A stretch of 64,000 nucleotides of DNA from Microbacterium sp. LWS13-1.2. GTDB taxonomy: Bacteria; Actinomycetota; Actinomycetes; Actinomycetales; Microbacteriaceae. The notes below the pieces were generated by a model. The model saw only the letters and a list, made by a program, of their open reading frames with translations, was not told the origin of the DNA and did no database searches. The stretch is taken from NCBI RefSeq assembly GCF_040144835.1, contig NZ_CP151632.1, positions 3,658,001 to 3,722,000 of the forward strand, in the 5' to 3' direction. The position numbers were made by a program, and so were the translations under genes. Shown here piece after piece: positions 8,625-17,942 of the stretch (within the stretch, counting starts at the first letter, position 1; every line of letters begins with the position of its first letter).

Positions 8625-10031
8625 GTGACCCCGCCCCCCGACGACACGCTGCCCGATGCCGACTACGTGCTGGTCGGCAGCCGCGTCGCGCTGGGGCTGG
8701 ACGGCGGCTTCGCCGTCGCCGTCCCGACCCGCCTGCGGCTGCTGGCATCCGCCGGCGCCCCGGATCCGCTGCAGCTGAGCGTCGACGGGGCGGCGCCCGA
8801 TGTGCACGCCGCACAGCGGCAGGCGTTCGTCGACGCAGGACTGCTCGACAGCACAGCCTCGGCTCGGAACCTCTTCGATGACGTCGCCGCGGATCCCGCC
8901 TGGCTCTTCTCGGCGGGGGAGCCGGCCGGAGAGGGCGCTCGCGGGCCGGGCGTCGAGTACCGAGAGGTGGCCGACGCCACCGGCACGAGCATCCTCTCGC
9001 TGCCGGTGTTCCGGGACGACCCGACATGGCATCTCTCGGATGCCGCGATCATCGTGCATGCTCCGGGCGGCGACCGTGTGCTGCGCGGGTTCCGCAGCCT
9101 GTACATCGCGTGGCTGACGCACATCGCCGACGAGCGGCGCGCTGCCGCCGGGGACCCCGACCGGATGCTCGTCGTCATCTTCGAGTCGCGTCAGATCGGC
9201 GAGGCGCTGACCGGGTGGGACGACCCGCGCGTCCGGCTCGTGCACACCGTCCACAATTCGCACCTGCCGGCGCCCCACGACGACCCCGACGCGCCGGTGA
9301 CCGGCATGTGGCAGCGGTGGCTCGCGACGCTCGACCGCTATGACGCGGTACTGTGGCCGACCGCCGCGCAGCGCGACGAGGTGGCGGCGCGCTTCGGCGA
9401 CCCGGGCACCTTCCACGTCGTCCCGAACACGATCGAGCTCGGCGCGGAGCCTCCCGCGGCCGCGTCCCGCGACCCGCGCCGGGTCGTGATGCTCAACCGG
9501 CTGGCACCGCAGAAGCGCGTCGACCTCGCGATCCGCGCGTGGGCGCTGGTCACCGCCGCCGTACCCGATGCGCGGCTGGACATCTACGGCGAGGGCCCGC
9601 TGCGGGACGAACTGCAGGCGCTCATCGACGGCTTGGGTCTGAGGGCATCCGTCACCCTCCACGGAGCGACCGCCGACCGCGACGCGATCTTCGACCGCGC
9701 CGCGCTCTTCGTCACCTCGACCGCGTTCGAGGGGCAGGGTCTGTCGATCGCCGAAGCGCTCGCGCGCGGGCTGCCGGTCGTGTCGTTCGATGCGCGGTAC
9801 GGCCCGCGCGAAGCGGTCGGCGACGCCGGACTGCTGGTCGCACCCGGCGACGTCGAGGGGTTCGCCGACGCGATCACCGTTCTGCTGCAGGACGACGCCC
9901 GCCGTGCCGAGCTGTCGTCGCGGGCGCGAGCCGCGGCGGCGGCCTTCACACCCGACGCCGTGCGCCCCGCACTCGCCGGCGCGCTCCGCGCCGCGGTGGT
10001 GCGCCCCTCGCGGCGTACTCCGGCCGGCTGA
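8625..10031 (+). CDS. GT4-type glycosyltransferase
   Basis: A 468-residue GT-B fold transferase. The C-terminal half is diagnostic: LNRLAPQKRVDLAIRAW, LDIYGEGPLRDEL, then TSTAFEGQGLSIAEALARGLPVVSFD with the nucleotide-sugar-binding E-x7-E style motif, and YGPREAVGDAGLLV. The N-terminal half includes HTVHNSHL, near the acceptor side. It resembles the transferases that add glucose or GlcNAc to teichoic-type polymers, but the acceptor is unknown. GTG 8625 is preferred over GTG 8607 because GGAGG sits 8-9 nt upstream. No signal peptide; likely cytoplasmic. Confidence 0.82.
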   Translation: MTPPPDDTLPDADYVLVGSRVALGLDGGFAVAVPTRLRLLASAGAPDPLQLSVDGAAPDVHAAQRQAFVDAGLLDSTASARNLFDDVAADPAWLFSAGEPAGEGARGPGVEYREVADATGTSILSLPVFRDDPTWHLSDAAIIVHAPGGDRVLRGFRSLYIAWLTHIADERRAAAGDPDRMLVVIFESRQIGEALTGWDDPRVRLVHTVHNSHLPAPHDDPDAPVTGMWQRWLATLDRYDAVLWPTAAQRDEVAARFGDPGTFHVVPNTIELGAEPPAAASRDPRRVVMLNRLAPQKRVDLAIRAWALVTAAVPDARLDIYGEGPLRDELQALIDGLGLRASVTLHGATADRDAIFDRAALFVTSTAFEGQGLSIAEALARGLPVVSFDARYGPREAVGDAGLLVAPGDVEGFADAITVLLQDDARRAELSSRARAAAAAFTPDAVRPALAGALRAAVVRPSRRTPAG

Positions 10032-10083
10032 TCCGCGCTCCGACACGTTCGGCGGTGTCGGGGGCCGGCGGTACCGTCGCTCC

Positions 10084-10665
10084 ATGGGTGTGCGGGTGGT
10101 CGCTGCGACGGAGGCGGGATGGGATGCCGTCGACGCCGTCATGCAGGCCGATGCGTCGTCGCGCAACTGCCAGTGCCAGTTCCACATCCTCGAGAATGCG
10201 GATGCGCGCCTCACCACACGCCAGTCGCGGCGAGACCTGCTGCACGAGCAGGTGCGCAGCCTCGATCCGCCGCGTGGTCTGGTCGCGTTCGACGGGGACG
10301 CGGCCGTCGGCTGGTGCGGCGTCGAGCCACGCGTGCGCGTGCGGCACGTCCTGGCGAGCCGACTCGTACGCGCTCACAGCCTGTACGCGGCGGACGACCC
10401 GGGCGTGTGGGCGATCTACTGCATCCTCGTGCCGCCCGCGCGACGCCGCGGGGGAGTCGGCGCGGCGCTCCTGGCGGCAGCCCTGGCCCACGCTGTGGAG
10501 CGCGGAGCGACCGCGCTCGAGGCGTACCCCATCGACACCTCGAGGCGTGGCGGCCAGCTGCCCGCGGGGTTCTCCACCGGCACCGTCGCCATGTTCGACC
10601 GGCACGGCTTCGCGGCGGTCGCGGCGCTCCCCTCCGCGCGCACGCTGATGCATCGGCTCGCCTGA
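10084..10665 (+). CDS. GNAT-family N-acetyltransferase
   Basis: A 193-residue acetyl-CoA-dependent transferase. The core motif region reads VWAIYCILVPPARRRGGVGAALLAAALAHAV, with the acetyl-CoA pyrophosphate loop RRRGGVG, followed by MFDRHGFAAV. A Cys-rich spot (RNCQCQFH) lies near residue 30. The substrate is unknown. The ATG at 10084 has TACCGT at 10072-10077, 6 nt upstream, indicating a leaderless start. It stands alone between the glycosyltransferase and the ClpP pair. Confidence 0.8.
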   Translation: MGVRVVAATEAGWDAVDAVMQADASSRNCQCQFHILENADARLTTRQSRRDLLHEQVRSLDPPRGLVAFDGDAAVGWCGVEPRVRVRHVLASRLVRAHSLYAADDPGVWAIYCILVPPARRRGGVGAALLAAALAHAVERGATALEAYPIDTSRRGGQLPAGFSTGTVAMFDRHGFAAVAALPSARTLMHRLA

Positions 10666-10794
10666 GCCCGCGTCCTCGATGGAAGCGGTGCGAAGCCCCA
10701 CGCCTGGGATCGAGGTGGCGGCGATCCGCCGAGGGCAGAGCCGCCGCGAGCGGAACCGGATGCCCTCACTCGCGCAGCCGCGCAGGCTGGGGTC

Positions 10795-11439
10795 ATGGCA
10801 GACGAAGGCAAGATCCCCCAGTTCGGCGCCGAGGCGCGTCGCGAGCTGTTCCACCAGCGCGTGCTCGTGCTCGACGGTCCCCTCGACGATGACAACGGCA
10901 CCCTGATCGCGACGCAGCTGCTCGCGCTCGCGGCCGAGGACGAGGTATCCGATATCGCCCTCTGGATCCATTCACCGGGCGGCTCGGTCCCCTCGATGCT
11001 CGCCATACGCGACGTGATGAACCTGATCCCGAACGACGTCGCGACCCTGGCGCTGGGGCTCGCGTGCAGCGCGGGGCAGTTCCTGCTGTCGGCCGGCGCC
11101 CCGGGCAAGCGGCGCGCGCTGCCCCATGCGCGCATCCTCATGCACCAGGGATCCGCCGGCATCGGCGGGTCGGCCGTCGAGGTCGAGGTGCAGGCCGATG
11201 ACCTGCGGCACATGCGCGACACCGTGCTCGGCCTCATCGCGCAGGACACCGGACAGAGCATCGAGCGGATCTTCGACGACTCGCTGCACGACCGGTGGTA
11301 CACGGCCGCCGAGGCGCAGGATTACGGGTTCATCGACGGGATCGTCGAGGACTTCGCCCAGGTCGTGCCCCGCCGGCGACGTCCCGCGGGTCTCGGCGTC
11401 GGGGCAGAGGCCACGGCGGCCAGGGAGGTGGCGGCATGA
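10795..11439 (+). CDS. clpP: ClpP-family serine peptidase subunit
   Basis: A 214-residue Clp protease proteolytic subunit. The substrate-strand motif WIHSPGGSV, nucleophile Ser92 (GLACSAGQFLL), His117 (ARILMHQ) and the Asp-containing LHDRWYTAAEA stretch are all present, so it should be active. ClpP barrels degrade proteins fed by AAA+ unfoldases in the cytoplasm. It is the first gene of a pair with a second ClpP-like gene whose ATG overlaps its stop codon. No clpX, clpC or tig gene is adjacent, so this is probably a second clpP locus. A CAGGCT box lies 6 nt before the ATG. Confidence 0.9.
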   Translation: MADEGKIPQFGAEARRELFHQRVLVLDGPLDDDNGTLIATQLLALAAEDEVSDIALWIHSPGGSVPSMLAIRDVMNLIPNDVATLALGLACSAGQFLLSAGAPGKRRALPHARILMHQGSAGIGGSAVEVEVQADDLRHMRDTVLGLIAQDTGQSIERIFDDSLHDRWYTAAEAQDYGFIDGIVEDFAQVVPRRRRPAGLGVGAEATAAREVAA

Positions 11440-12032
11440 CCTCGTACACGATCCCGAACGTCGTGGCGCAGCATCCGCGCGGCGATCGCATCATGGACGT
11501 CTACTCGCAGCTGCTGACCGAGCGCGTCGTCTACCTCGGCACCGGCATCGACGCCGGCGTCGCGAACGCCCTGATCGCACAGCTGCTGCACCTCGACGCC
11601 GACAGCCCCGAGCGCGACATCCAGCTCTACATCAACTGCGAGGGCGGTGACCCCGCCGCGATGCTGGCGGTGTACGACACGATGCAGCACGTGCGGCCCG
11701 ATGTCGCGACCACGGTCGTCGGGCAGGCCATCGGGGTGGGCGCCGTCATGCTGGCGGCCGGCGCAGCGGGCAAGCGCTCGGTGCTGCCGCACGCGCGCAT
11801 CGTGCTGCACCAGCCGGCGGGGCAGGGGAGGGGCGCGATCCCCGACCTGATCCTTCAGGCCGACGAGCTCGTGCGCGTGCGCGGCGAGGTCGAGGAGATC
11901 CTCGCGCGCCACACCGGACAGGATGCCGCCAAGCTGCGCGTCGACACGGATCGCGACCGTGTCTTCACGGCGACCGATGCCGTCGCCTACGGTCTCGCCG
12001 ACCAGGTGCTCGAGCGGGTTCCGGGTCGCTGA
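11436..12032 (+). CDS. ClpP-like subunit lacking the nucleophile serine
   Basis: A 198-residue ClpP homologue translationally coupled to the preceding gene (ATGA overlap). Conserved parts include RIVYLG-like VVYLGTGID, IQLYINCEGG, the catalytic-type His125 (ARIVLHQPAGQ) and DRDRVFTATDAVAYGLAD. The active-site segment, normally GQAASMGA, reads GQAIGVGA: Gly100 replaces the nucleophile serine. Alone it should not cleave peptides. Like ClpR or other inactive paralogues, it may form a mixed barrel with the active subunit encoded just upstream. The substitution is seen in the sequence; the structural role is inferred. Confidence 0.88.
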   Translation: MTSYTIPNVVAQHPRGDRIMDVYSQLLTERVVYLGTGIDAGVANALIAQLLHLDADSPERDIQLYINCEGGDPAAMLAVYDTMQHVRPDVATTVVGQAIGVGAVMLAAGAAGKRSVLPHARIVLHQPAGQGRGAIPDLILQADELVRVRGEVEEILARHTGQDAAKLRVDTDRDRVFTATDAVAYGLADQVLERVPGR

Positions 12033-12069
12033 AGGCGTCCTTCGGCAAGTTCAGGGCCCTTCCGATCCG

Positions 12070-12254
12070 ATCGTTGAGCGAGCGGATCGGGTCGGCGCTT
12101 ATCCGGTCGTTGAGCGAGCGGAGCGAGACGAAACGCGTCGGCGTCCGGGGACCTCCAGCGCGTTTCGTCTCGCTCGTTCCTCGCTCGCTCAACGACCGGG
12201 GGGGAGGCGGGCGCGCGTTTCGTCTCGCTCGTTCCTCGCTCGCTCAACGACCGG
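12070..12254. repeat. Palindromic repeat elements between convergent genes
   Basis: One complete element runs from CCGGTCGTTGAG at 12103 to the matching CTCAACGACCGG ending at 12199, with ACGAAACGCG / CGCGTTTCGT inside. A partial left arm precedes it at about 12070. A second right arm (GTTTCGTCTCGCTCGTTCC...) ends at 12254. The clpP and LigD genes converge on this spot, so it could act as a two-way terminator. Confidence 0.85.
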
Positions 12255-12260
12255 GCGCCG

Positions 12261-13499
12261 TCACGGGGAGGCCGGCCAGACCTTGCCCTCCCACGGGTCG
12301 TAGTCGGCGATCAGGTCCTCCTGCGGCGGGCGCTCGGCCTCGGGGACGTGCTGCAGGTTCACGCGCACGCGGTACCAGAGCGAGCTCGAGCCGCGCATCC
12401 CGTCGATGAGCACGTCGGCGGGATGCAGCTGCGCGGCGACCGCCGGGTACCGCGCGGTCCACTCGTCGAGCGCGGCGATCGACTCGGACTTCGCCTTCGT
12501 GCGGGCGATCTCGATGAGCGGCATCGTGGACTGGCGGCGACCCGATCCGTCACCGGCGCGCGGGGGCTTCTCGCCAGGACCGAGCTCGTCGGCGAGGCGC
12601 AGCAGTCCGTCGAGGGTGCCGACGGCGTCGTCGATGCCGGCGTGCGGATCGTCGAGATCGGCGAATCGCTGCGGCACGGTGAGCACCGTGAACTCGTCGG
12701 GGCGGCGCTCGCGCACCTCGTCCCAGTCGAGCGGCGTCGACACCCGCGCGTCGGGCAGGGGACGGATCGAGTAGGCGGACGCCACCGTGCGGTCCTTGGC
12801 GTTCTGGTTGAAGTCGACGAACACGCTCTCGCCGCGCTCCTCCTTCCACCAGCGTGCGGTCGCGAGGCCCGGCACGCGGTTCTCGACTTCACGTGCGAGC
12901 GTCTCGGCCGCGGTGCGCACCTGCTTGTAGTCCCACTGCGGCGCGATGCGCACCAGGATGTGCATGCCGCGGGATCCGCTCGTCTTCGGCCAGCCGATGA
13001 GCCCCACATCGTCGAGCACCTCGCGGGCGACGAAGGCGACGTCGACGATCTGCGACCAGTCGACGCCCGGCATCGGGTCGAGGTCGATGCGCAGCTCGTC
13101 GGGGTGGTCGAGATCCTCGGCACGGACGGGGTGCGGGTTGAGGTCGAGGCACCCGAGGTTGATCACCCACGCCAGGCCGGCGGCATCCCGGATCACAGCC
13201 TCTTCAGCGGAGGTGCCCCGCGCGTACTGGAGGGTCGCGGTGTCGATGAAGCCGGGGTGGTTCTCGGGGACGCGCTTCTGGAAGAACGGCTCGGCGTCGA
13301 TCCCCTTGGGGAAGCGCTTGAGAACCATCGGCCGGCCGCCCGCTCCGCGGAGCGCACCGTCTGCCACGGCGAGGTAGTACCGGACGATGTCAAGCTTGGT
13401 GATCCCCTGCGCGGGGAAGACAATCTTGGCCGGACTCGAGATGCGCACCTCGTGCCCCTCGATGTCGAGGATCTCGGCTTCGGACTTCGCGGGCGTCAC
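12261..13499 (-). CDS. LigD-type polymerase/primase domain protein
   Basis: A 412-residue stand-alone version of the polymerase domain of NHEJ ligase LigD. Motifs are clear: LVLKRFPKGI-like VLKRFPKGIDAEPFFQKR, the metal-binding ELRIDLDPMPG, WPKTSGSRGMHILVRI with the catalytic His, and RTVASAYSIRPLPDARVSTPLDWDEV. Neither the ligase nor the phosphoesterase domain is attached. Such enzymes fill in DNA ends with ribonucleotides during repair with Ku. The GTG start has TAGCCT 6 nt upstream (leaderless). The XRE gene lies 52 bp upstream on the same strand. No ku gene is present in the window. Confidence 0.9.
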   Translation of the reverse strand: MTPAKSEAEILDIEGHEVRISSPAKIVFPAQGITKLDIVRYYLAVADGALRGAGGRPMVLKRFPKGIDAEPFFQKRVPENHPGFIDTATLQYARGTSAEEAVIRDAAGLAWVINLGCLDLNPHPVRAEDLDHPDELRIDLDPMPGVDWSQIVDVAFVAREVLDDVGLIGWPKTSGSRGMHILVRIAPQWDYKQVRTAAETLAREVENRVPGLATARWWKEERGESVFVDFNQNAKDRTVASAYSIRPLPDARVSTPLDWDEVRERRPDEFTVLTVPQRFADLDDPHAGIDDAVGTLDGLLRLADELGPGEKPPRAGDGSGRRQSTMPLIEIARTKAKSESIAALDEWTARYPAVAAQLHPADVLIDGMRGSSSLWYRVRVNLQHVPEAERPPQEDLIADYDPWEGKVWPASP

Positions 13500-13551
13500 C
13501 CGGCCAGGCTAGCGACGCCCCGGGACATCGGCCAGGGGCGAGAGGGACGAC

Positions 13552-13887
13552 TCAGGCGGCGAGGGCGTAGGCGGCGCGGCATCCGACCACCGCGCGCTCG
13601 GCGGCGCGCGACCGGAGGTCGTCGACGACACCGGCCGTCAGCTCGATCAGCGTCACCTCGAGGGCGCCGGCGACAGCCGCGATCATCTCGCTCGACGGCT
13701 CCTTGAGGCCGCGCTCGATCTCGGAGAGATACTGCGGAGACACCCCGGCGCGCTCTGCGGTGTCGGCGAGGCGTTCGCCGCGCTCATGTCGGAGCCGCCG
13801 AAGGCGGTCGCCCAGCGCGTCGCGCCAGAGCGGCTCGGGCTCACGAGAGGGATGCGTCTTCGTCGGCAGCGGGATGATCTCGGCCAT
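13552..13887 (-). CDS. XRE-family HTH regulator
   Basis: A 111-residue DNA-binding protein. The helix-turn-helix is at about residues 28-82: LRRLRHERGERLADTAERAGVSPQYLSEIERGLKEPSSEMIAAVAGAL. No extra ligand domain is visible. ATG 13887 is chosen because TATCGT lies exactly 6 nt upstream, whereas the longer open frame beyond it has no family features. Its target is unknown; the nearest genes are the LigD polymerase (same strand, downstream) and the divergent secreted protease. Confidence 0.85.
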   Translation of the reverse strand: MAEIIPLPTKTHPSREPEPLWRDALGDRLRRLRHERGERLADTAERAGVSPQYLSEIERGLKEPSSEMIAAVAGALEVTLIELTAGVVDDLRSRAAERAVVGCRAAYALAA

Positions 13888-14073
13888 GCGCTCACGATAG
13901 GACGCGGGCGCCGAATGCTCGACGGTGTTCCGCTCAGAGCAGAAACGTGCGAGCGCCATCGACGGGCCCGGCGGGCTCGCAACGTCGCCGGCCTGGCGGC
14001 GCTGCGCGATGCGCTGTTTCGTGAGCGTGTGACGGGTGTCACTGTGCGGTCTGCTCAACCTGGGAGATTCCTG

Positions 14074-14102
14074 TTGACCTTTTGAGAATTCGCACATAGC
14101 GT
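14074..14102 (+). promoter_or_regulatory. Promoter of the secreted protease
   Basis: TTGACC at 14074-14079 and TAGCGT at 14097-14102 are separated by 17 bp, a good sigma-70-like spacing, about 45 bp before the protease start codon. Confidence 0.5.
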
Positions 14103-14148
14103 GCCGCCGTAACGTGATTCCCCACTCACGCAGAAAGCAGGCTCCCCC

Positions 14149-17100
14149 TTGAACCGACGCTCTCTGGCGGTCGTCGGCGCGCTCGCGCTCGCGATCACCA
14201 CCCCCACCGCAGCGATGGCTGCCACACCCGACGACGACCCGTCGTCGAGATTCGAGAAGTCAGACACGAAGGGCGCGGTCGGAACGACCGTCCGCCCGAT
14301 GAGCGTGGGCGCAGACGGGCGCGTCACCGTCATCGTCGAGATGGCCGGCGACCCGGTCGCCGTCGCGCAGGCGAAGAGGGGCAGCGATCTCTCCGCCGCC
14401 GAGCGGAAGGCGATCAGGAACACGCTCGAGTCCGCACAGGACGCGGTCGTCGGATCCATCGAGAGCAAGGACGGCGACGTCGCGGCGACGATGCAGTCCG
14501 CCTACAACGGGATCCAGGCGACCCTTCCCGCCGATCAGGTCGACGCTGTGGCAGCCCTGCCCAACGTCGTCGCCGTGCACGCCGTGAAGACCTACACGCT
14601 CGACAACGCCGTGTCGGTGCCCTTCCTCGGCGTGCCGCAGGTATGGCAGGACACGGGCTACACCGGCGAGAATATCAAGGTCGCCGTGATCGACACCGGC
14701 GTCGACTACACCCACGCCAACTTCGGCGGCGTCGGAACGCCCGAGGCCTACGCGGCGGCCAACGCCGCCGAGGCGCAGCCCGCCGACCCGGCGCAGTTCG
14801 GCCCGGACGCACCGCGCGTCAAGGGCGGCTACGACTTCGTCGGCGACTCGTACAACGCTGACCCCGCATCTCCGGACTACCAGCCCGTTCCGATGCCCGA
14901 CGCCAACCCCCTCGACTGCAACGGCCACGGCAGCCACGTCGCCGGCACCGCGGCCGGCAGTGGTGTCACGGCCGATGGCGAGACGTACACCGGTCCCTAC
15001 GACGCCTCGACGTCGTCGGCCGAGTGGACGATCGGCCCGGGCGTCGCGCCGCAGGCAGACGTCTACGCGCTCCGCGTCTTCGGCTGCGGCGGCTCGACCG
15101 ACGTGGTCGTCCCCGCCATCGACTGGGCGGTCGAGAACGGCATGGACGTCATCAACATGTCGCTCGGCTCACCGTTCGGTCGCGGCGACGACCCCGACGA
15201 GGTCGCCGTCAGCAACGCGACCGGTGCGGGCGTGGTCGTCGTGAAGTCGGCCGGCAACGAGGGCCCGAGCCCGTACCTGGCCGGCAACGGCGACGGTGCC
15301 ATCTCCGTCGCGGCAGTCGACAGCACGGAGTCCTTCCCCGGTGCCGAGATCACCGTGGACGGTGTCGCGATCCCCGCGATCAACGCCAACGGCGCGGTCC
15401 TGACCGGCCTGCCGGGCATGACCGTGGTCCGTCTGACCGACGACCCGGCCACCGCCGACGAGAACGAGGAGCTGGGCTGCTCGGTCGAGGCGTATCAGCA
15501 CGCCGGCGTGACCGTGGGCGGCAACCAGCTCGCGGTCTCGGAGCGCGGCGTCTGCGCCCGCGTGGCCAAGGCGATCTTCGCCCAGCAGGCCGGCGCCGCG
15601 GCAGCGGTGATGATCAACTCGACCGACGACTACCCGCCGTTCGAGGGGCAGATCACCTCCAACCCCGACACGGGCGAGGAGTACGTCGTGACCATCCCGT
15701 TCCTCGGCGTCCGGCTGTCGGACGGCCCGACGCTCGTCGACGGCGAGCCCGCGACCGTGACCGCTGCAGACCTCGCCAACCCCGGCTTCCGCGGGTACGC
15801 GTCGTTCAGCTCGAGCGGTCCGCGCAGCGGCGACAGCGCCCTCGGCGTCGACGTCGCGGCTCCGGGCGTCTCGATCGTGTCCACGGGCGTCGGGACCGGC
15901 AGCGGTTCCGCGACGATCTCGGGGACGTCGATGGCGGCTCCGCACGTGGCCGGCGTCGCGGCGCTCGCCGTGGAGGCGCACCCGACCTGGAAGGCCAGCG
16001 AGGTCGCTTCGGTGCTCGTCTCGACGGCGGACCCCGAGAAGGTCGACGGTCAGAACCTCGTCCGCGGCGGCGTCGGCCTGGTCGATCCCGCCCAGGCGGT
16101 GGGCCAGCAGGTCACGGCCACCGGCGACGCATTCAAGACGGAGGACGGGCGCCTGCGTGAGGCTGCGCTGAGCTTCGGCTTCGTGGAGAGCTCCCGCGAC
16201 TTCCGCGACAAGAAGTCGGTCACGCTGACGAACTACGGCACCGAGGCGGTGACGTACGACGTCGGCGTCGAGGCATCCGCGCAGTCGGAGGCGGCGACGG
16301 TGAGCGTCAGCCCCAGCACGGTGACCGTGCCGGCGGGTCGCACTGCCAAGGTGACCGTCACCCTGACCGCTCCGGCGACGGCAGCGGGCAGCTCGACGGC
16401 CGGCGGCTTCGCGTTCTACGAGTTCTCGGGCGACGTGGTGTTCTCGTCGTCGGCGGATACGCTGCGGGTCCCGTACCTGCTCGTGCCGCGCGCGACGAGC
16501 GACGTCTCGGCCTCGGGTGACCTCAAGGTCACGAAGAGGGGCGAGCCGGTCGACGGCCAGGTGCAGGTCTCGCTCAAGAACCGGGCCGGTGCCATGGCTG
16601 CCGACGCCGACTTCTACACGTGGGGCCTGGAAGACAAGAAGGACGCGCCGAAGTCGTTCACCGACACCGGCTACGACCTCCGCGCCGCCGGCGTGCAGTC
16701 GTTCGACATCGGCGGCGACCAGCTGCTCGTGTTCGCGGTCAGCACGCACAACCGGTGGTCGAACGCGGCGGCGAACGAGTTCGACGTCGTCATCGACACG
16801 AACCGCGATGGCGAGCCGGAATGGATCGTGTTCTCGGCCGACGGCGGGCTGGTCGAAGCCGGCAGCGCGAACGGCATCTCGCAGGTGTTCGCGTACGAGA
16901 TCGAGACCGAGGAGACCTACGCCACAGGCTTCCTGGCCGCTGCGCCGACCGACAGCAGCACCATCCTGCTGCCGGTGGTCGCGAGCGATCTCGGCATCAC
17001 GGCCGGAGCGTTCGACTACACCGTGCAGAGCTTCTCGTCGGTCAACGACGGCTCGGACGCCATCGACGCCACGGCGACCTACAACCCGTGGGCGCCGGCT

Positions 17101-17265
17101 CTCACCAACGGGCAGTTCGTGCCGGTGCCGGTCGGCGGCACCGTCCCGGTGCCCGTCGACGTGAACGCCGCGGCCTTCGCCGAGCAGAAGCCGCTGGGCG
17201 TCATGGTCGTCGCGACCGACAACGCGGCCGGCAAGGACGAGGCGCTCCTGGTCAAGGCCAAGTAA
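14149..17265 (+). CDS. Secreted subtilisin-like serine protease (S8) with PA domain
   Basis: A 1038-residue exoprotease. A signal peptide ends near AAMAA (about residue 24), followed by an I9-type inhibitory prodomain to about residue 150. The catalytic triad is Asp182 (AVIDTGVDYTH), His260 (NGHGSHVAGT) and Ser594 (SGTSMAAPHVAG), with the oxyanion Asn in SAGNEG. A PA domain is inserted at about residues 400-530 (GVCARVAKAIFAQQAGAAAAVMIN). The remaining ~400 residues are beta-rich, fibronectin-like. TTG 14149 fits the signal peptide. It probably digests extracellular protein for nutrition. No LPXTG anchor is seen, so it is released. Confidence 0.92.
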   Translation: MNRRSLAVVGALALAITTPTAAMAATPDDDPSSRFEKSDTKGAVGTTVRPMSVGADGRVTVIVEMAGDPVAVAQAKRGSDLSAAERKAIRNTLESAQDAVVGSIESKDGDVAATMQSAYNGIQATLPADQVDAVAALPNVVAVHAVKTYTLDNAVSVPFLGVPQVWQDTGYTGENIKVAVIDTGVDYTHANFGGVGTPEAYAAANAAEAQPADPAQFGPDAPRVKGGYDFVGDSYNADPASPDYQPVPMPDANPLDCNGHGSHVAGTAAGSGVTADGETYTGPYDASTSSAEWTIGPGVAPQADVYALRVFGCGGSTDVVVPAIDWAVENGMDVINMSLGSPFGRGDDPDEVAVSNATGAGVVVVKSAGNEGPSPYLAGNGDGAISVAAVDSTESFPGAEITVDGVAIPAINANGAVLTGLPGMTVVRLTDDPATADENEELGCSVEAYQHAGVTVGGNQLAVSERGVCARVAKAIFAQQAGAAAAVMINSTDDYPPFEGQITSNPDTGEEYVVTIPFLGVRLSDGPTLVDGEPATVTAADLANPGFRGYASFSSSGPRSGDSALGVDVAAPGVSIVSTGVGTGSGSATISGTSMAAPHVAGVAALAVEAHPTWKASEVASVLVSTADPEKVDGQNLVRGGVGLVDPAQAVGQQVTATGDAFKTEDGRLREAALSFGFVESSRDFRDKKSVTLTNYGTEAVTYDVGVEASAQSEAATVSVSPSTVTVPAGRTAKVTVTLTAPATAAGSSTAGGFAFYEFSGDVVFSSSADTLRVPYLLVPRATSDVSASGDLKVTKRGEPVDGQVQVSLKNRAGAMAADADFYTWGLEDKKDAPKSFTDTGYDLRAAGVQSFDIGGDQLLVFAVSTHNRWSNAAANEFDVVIDTNRDGEPEWIVFSADGGLVEAGSANGISQVFAYEIETEETYATGFLAAAPTDSSTILLPVVASDLGITAGAFDYTVQSFSSVNDGSDAIDATATYNPWAPALTNGQFVPVPVGGTVPVPVDVNAAAFAEQKPLGVMVVATDNAAGKDEALLVKAK

Positions 17266-17285
17266 CCCGCGTCGCACGGATCAGA

Positions 17286-17317
17286 GGTGGCGTCCCGTCG
17301 AAAGGCGGGGCGCCACC
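17286..17317 (+). terminator. Protease terminator hairpin
   Basis: 12-bp arms GGTGGCGTCCCG and CGGGGCGCCACC (one G-T pair) enclose an 8-nt loop, 20 bp after the protease stop codon. Confidence 0.65.
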
Positions 17318-17336
17318 CCGTTCGTGCAGACAGGAC

Positions 17337-17364
17337 GGATGCCGCGGCCGGTGCCGCGGCATCC
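17337..17364. terminator. Second hairpin between convergent genes
   Basis: Perfect 12-bp arms GGATGCCGCGGC and GCCGCGGCATCC with a 4-nt loop. It resembles the hairpin after the ABC-F gene at 3796 and lies between the protease and the convergent lipoprotein gene, so it may serve both directions. Confidence 0.55.
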
Positions 17365-17398
17365 ATCGGCGCAGTGCCCAGGGCCAGGCGGCCGAGCG

Positions 17399-17830
17399 TC
17401 ACCGCGTGCAGAGCCTGGGGGTGTCCGAGGTGCCGAAGCGGTAGTCGTACGTCGTGGCGTCGACGGAGACGACGACGCGCATGCCGTCGACCAGGGCCTG
17501 CGTGTACGAGACGCCGGGCGACGGGCATCCGAGGGCGCCGTTGTTCCAGGTGACCGCATGCGCGGAGACGAGCTCGGGAGTGCCCGAGACGCCGCGGTCG
17601 GCGAGATCGGCGACGATCGCATCCCAGCGGGCGGGCGGGACGATGGCCGGTTCGCCGGTGGGCTCGATCGGGCCGCGCGGCGTTGTCGCGAAGGGCGGAC
17701 GGGTGTGCGCCGAGGGCGTGGGCCCGGAGGGCGTGGGCTCGGTCGGCGTGGGCTCGGTCATCGGTCCTCCTGCGCAGCCGGTGAGGCACAGCAGCACGGC
17801 GATGCCGAGAACCGCAGAACGCCGGGCCAT
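17399..17830 (-). CDS. Small secreted lipoprotein, function unknown
   Basis: A 143-residue protein with a short signal peptide and lipobox L-T-G-C at residues 16-19. A Pro/Thr-rich linker of TEPTPTEPTPSGPTP type follows, then a compact domain with two cysteines (GALGCPSPGVSY and RLCTR) and motifs VTWNNGALGCP...VDG.RV.V..D....Y.FG. The domain resembles small actinobacterial lipoproteins of unknown role. GAGGAG upstream and a TAGGCT box about 27 bp before the start indicate a leadered message. Confidence 0.75.
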   Translation of the reverse strand: MARRSAVLGIAVLLCLTGCAGGPMTEPTPTEPTPSGPTPSAHTRPPFATTPRGPIEPTGEPAIVPPARWDAIVADLADRGVSGTPELVSAHAVTWNNGALGCPSPGVSYTQALVDGMRVVVSVDATTYDYRFGTSDTPRLCTR

Positions 17831-17942
17831 GACATGTCACTCCTCGAGTCGGCTTCAGCCTAGGCGCGGTCTGCGGAGGCGGATAGCGGCTCGACGGGAT
17901 GCACGGCAGGCTCCCGGCTGTGGTCATGCCGTGAGAAACGCC

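Noticed and set aside
15169..17277. A 702-codon minus-strand frame opposite the secreted protease
   Set aside because: Antisense of a clear S8 protease; an effect of high GC on frame openness.
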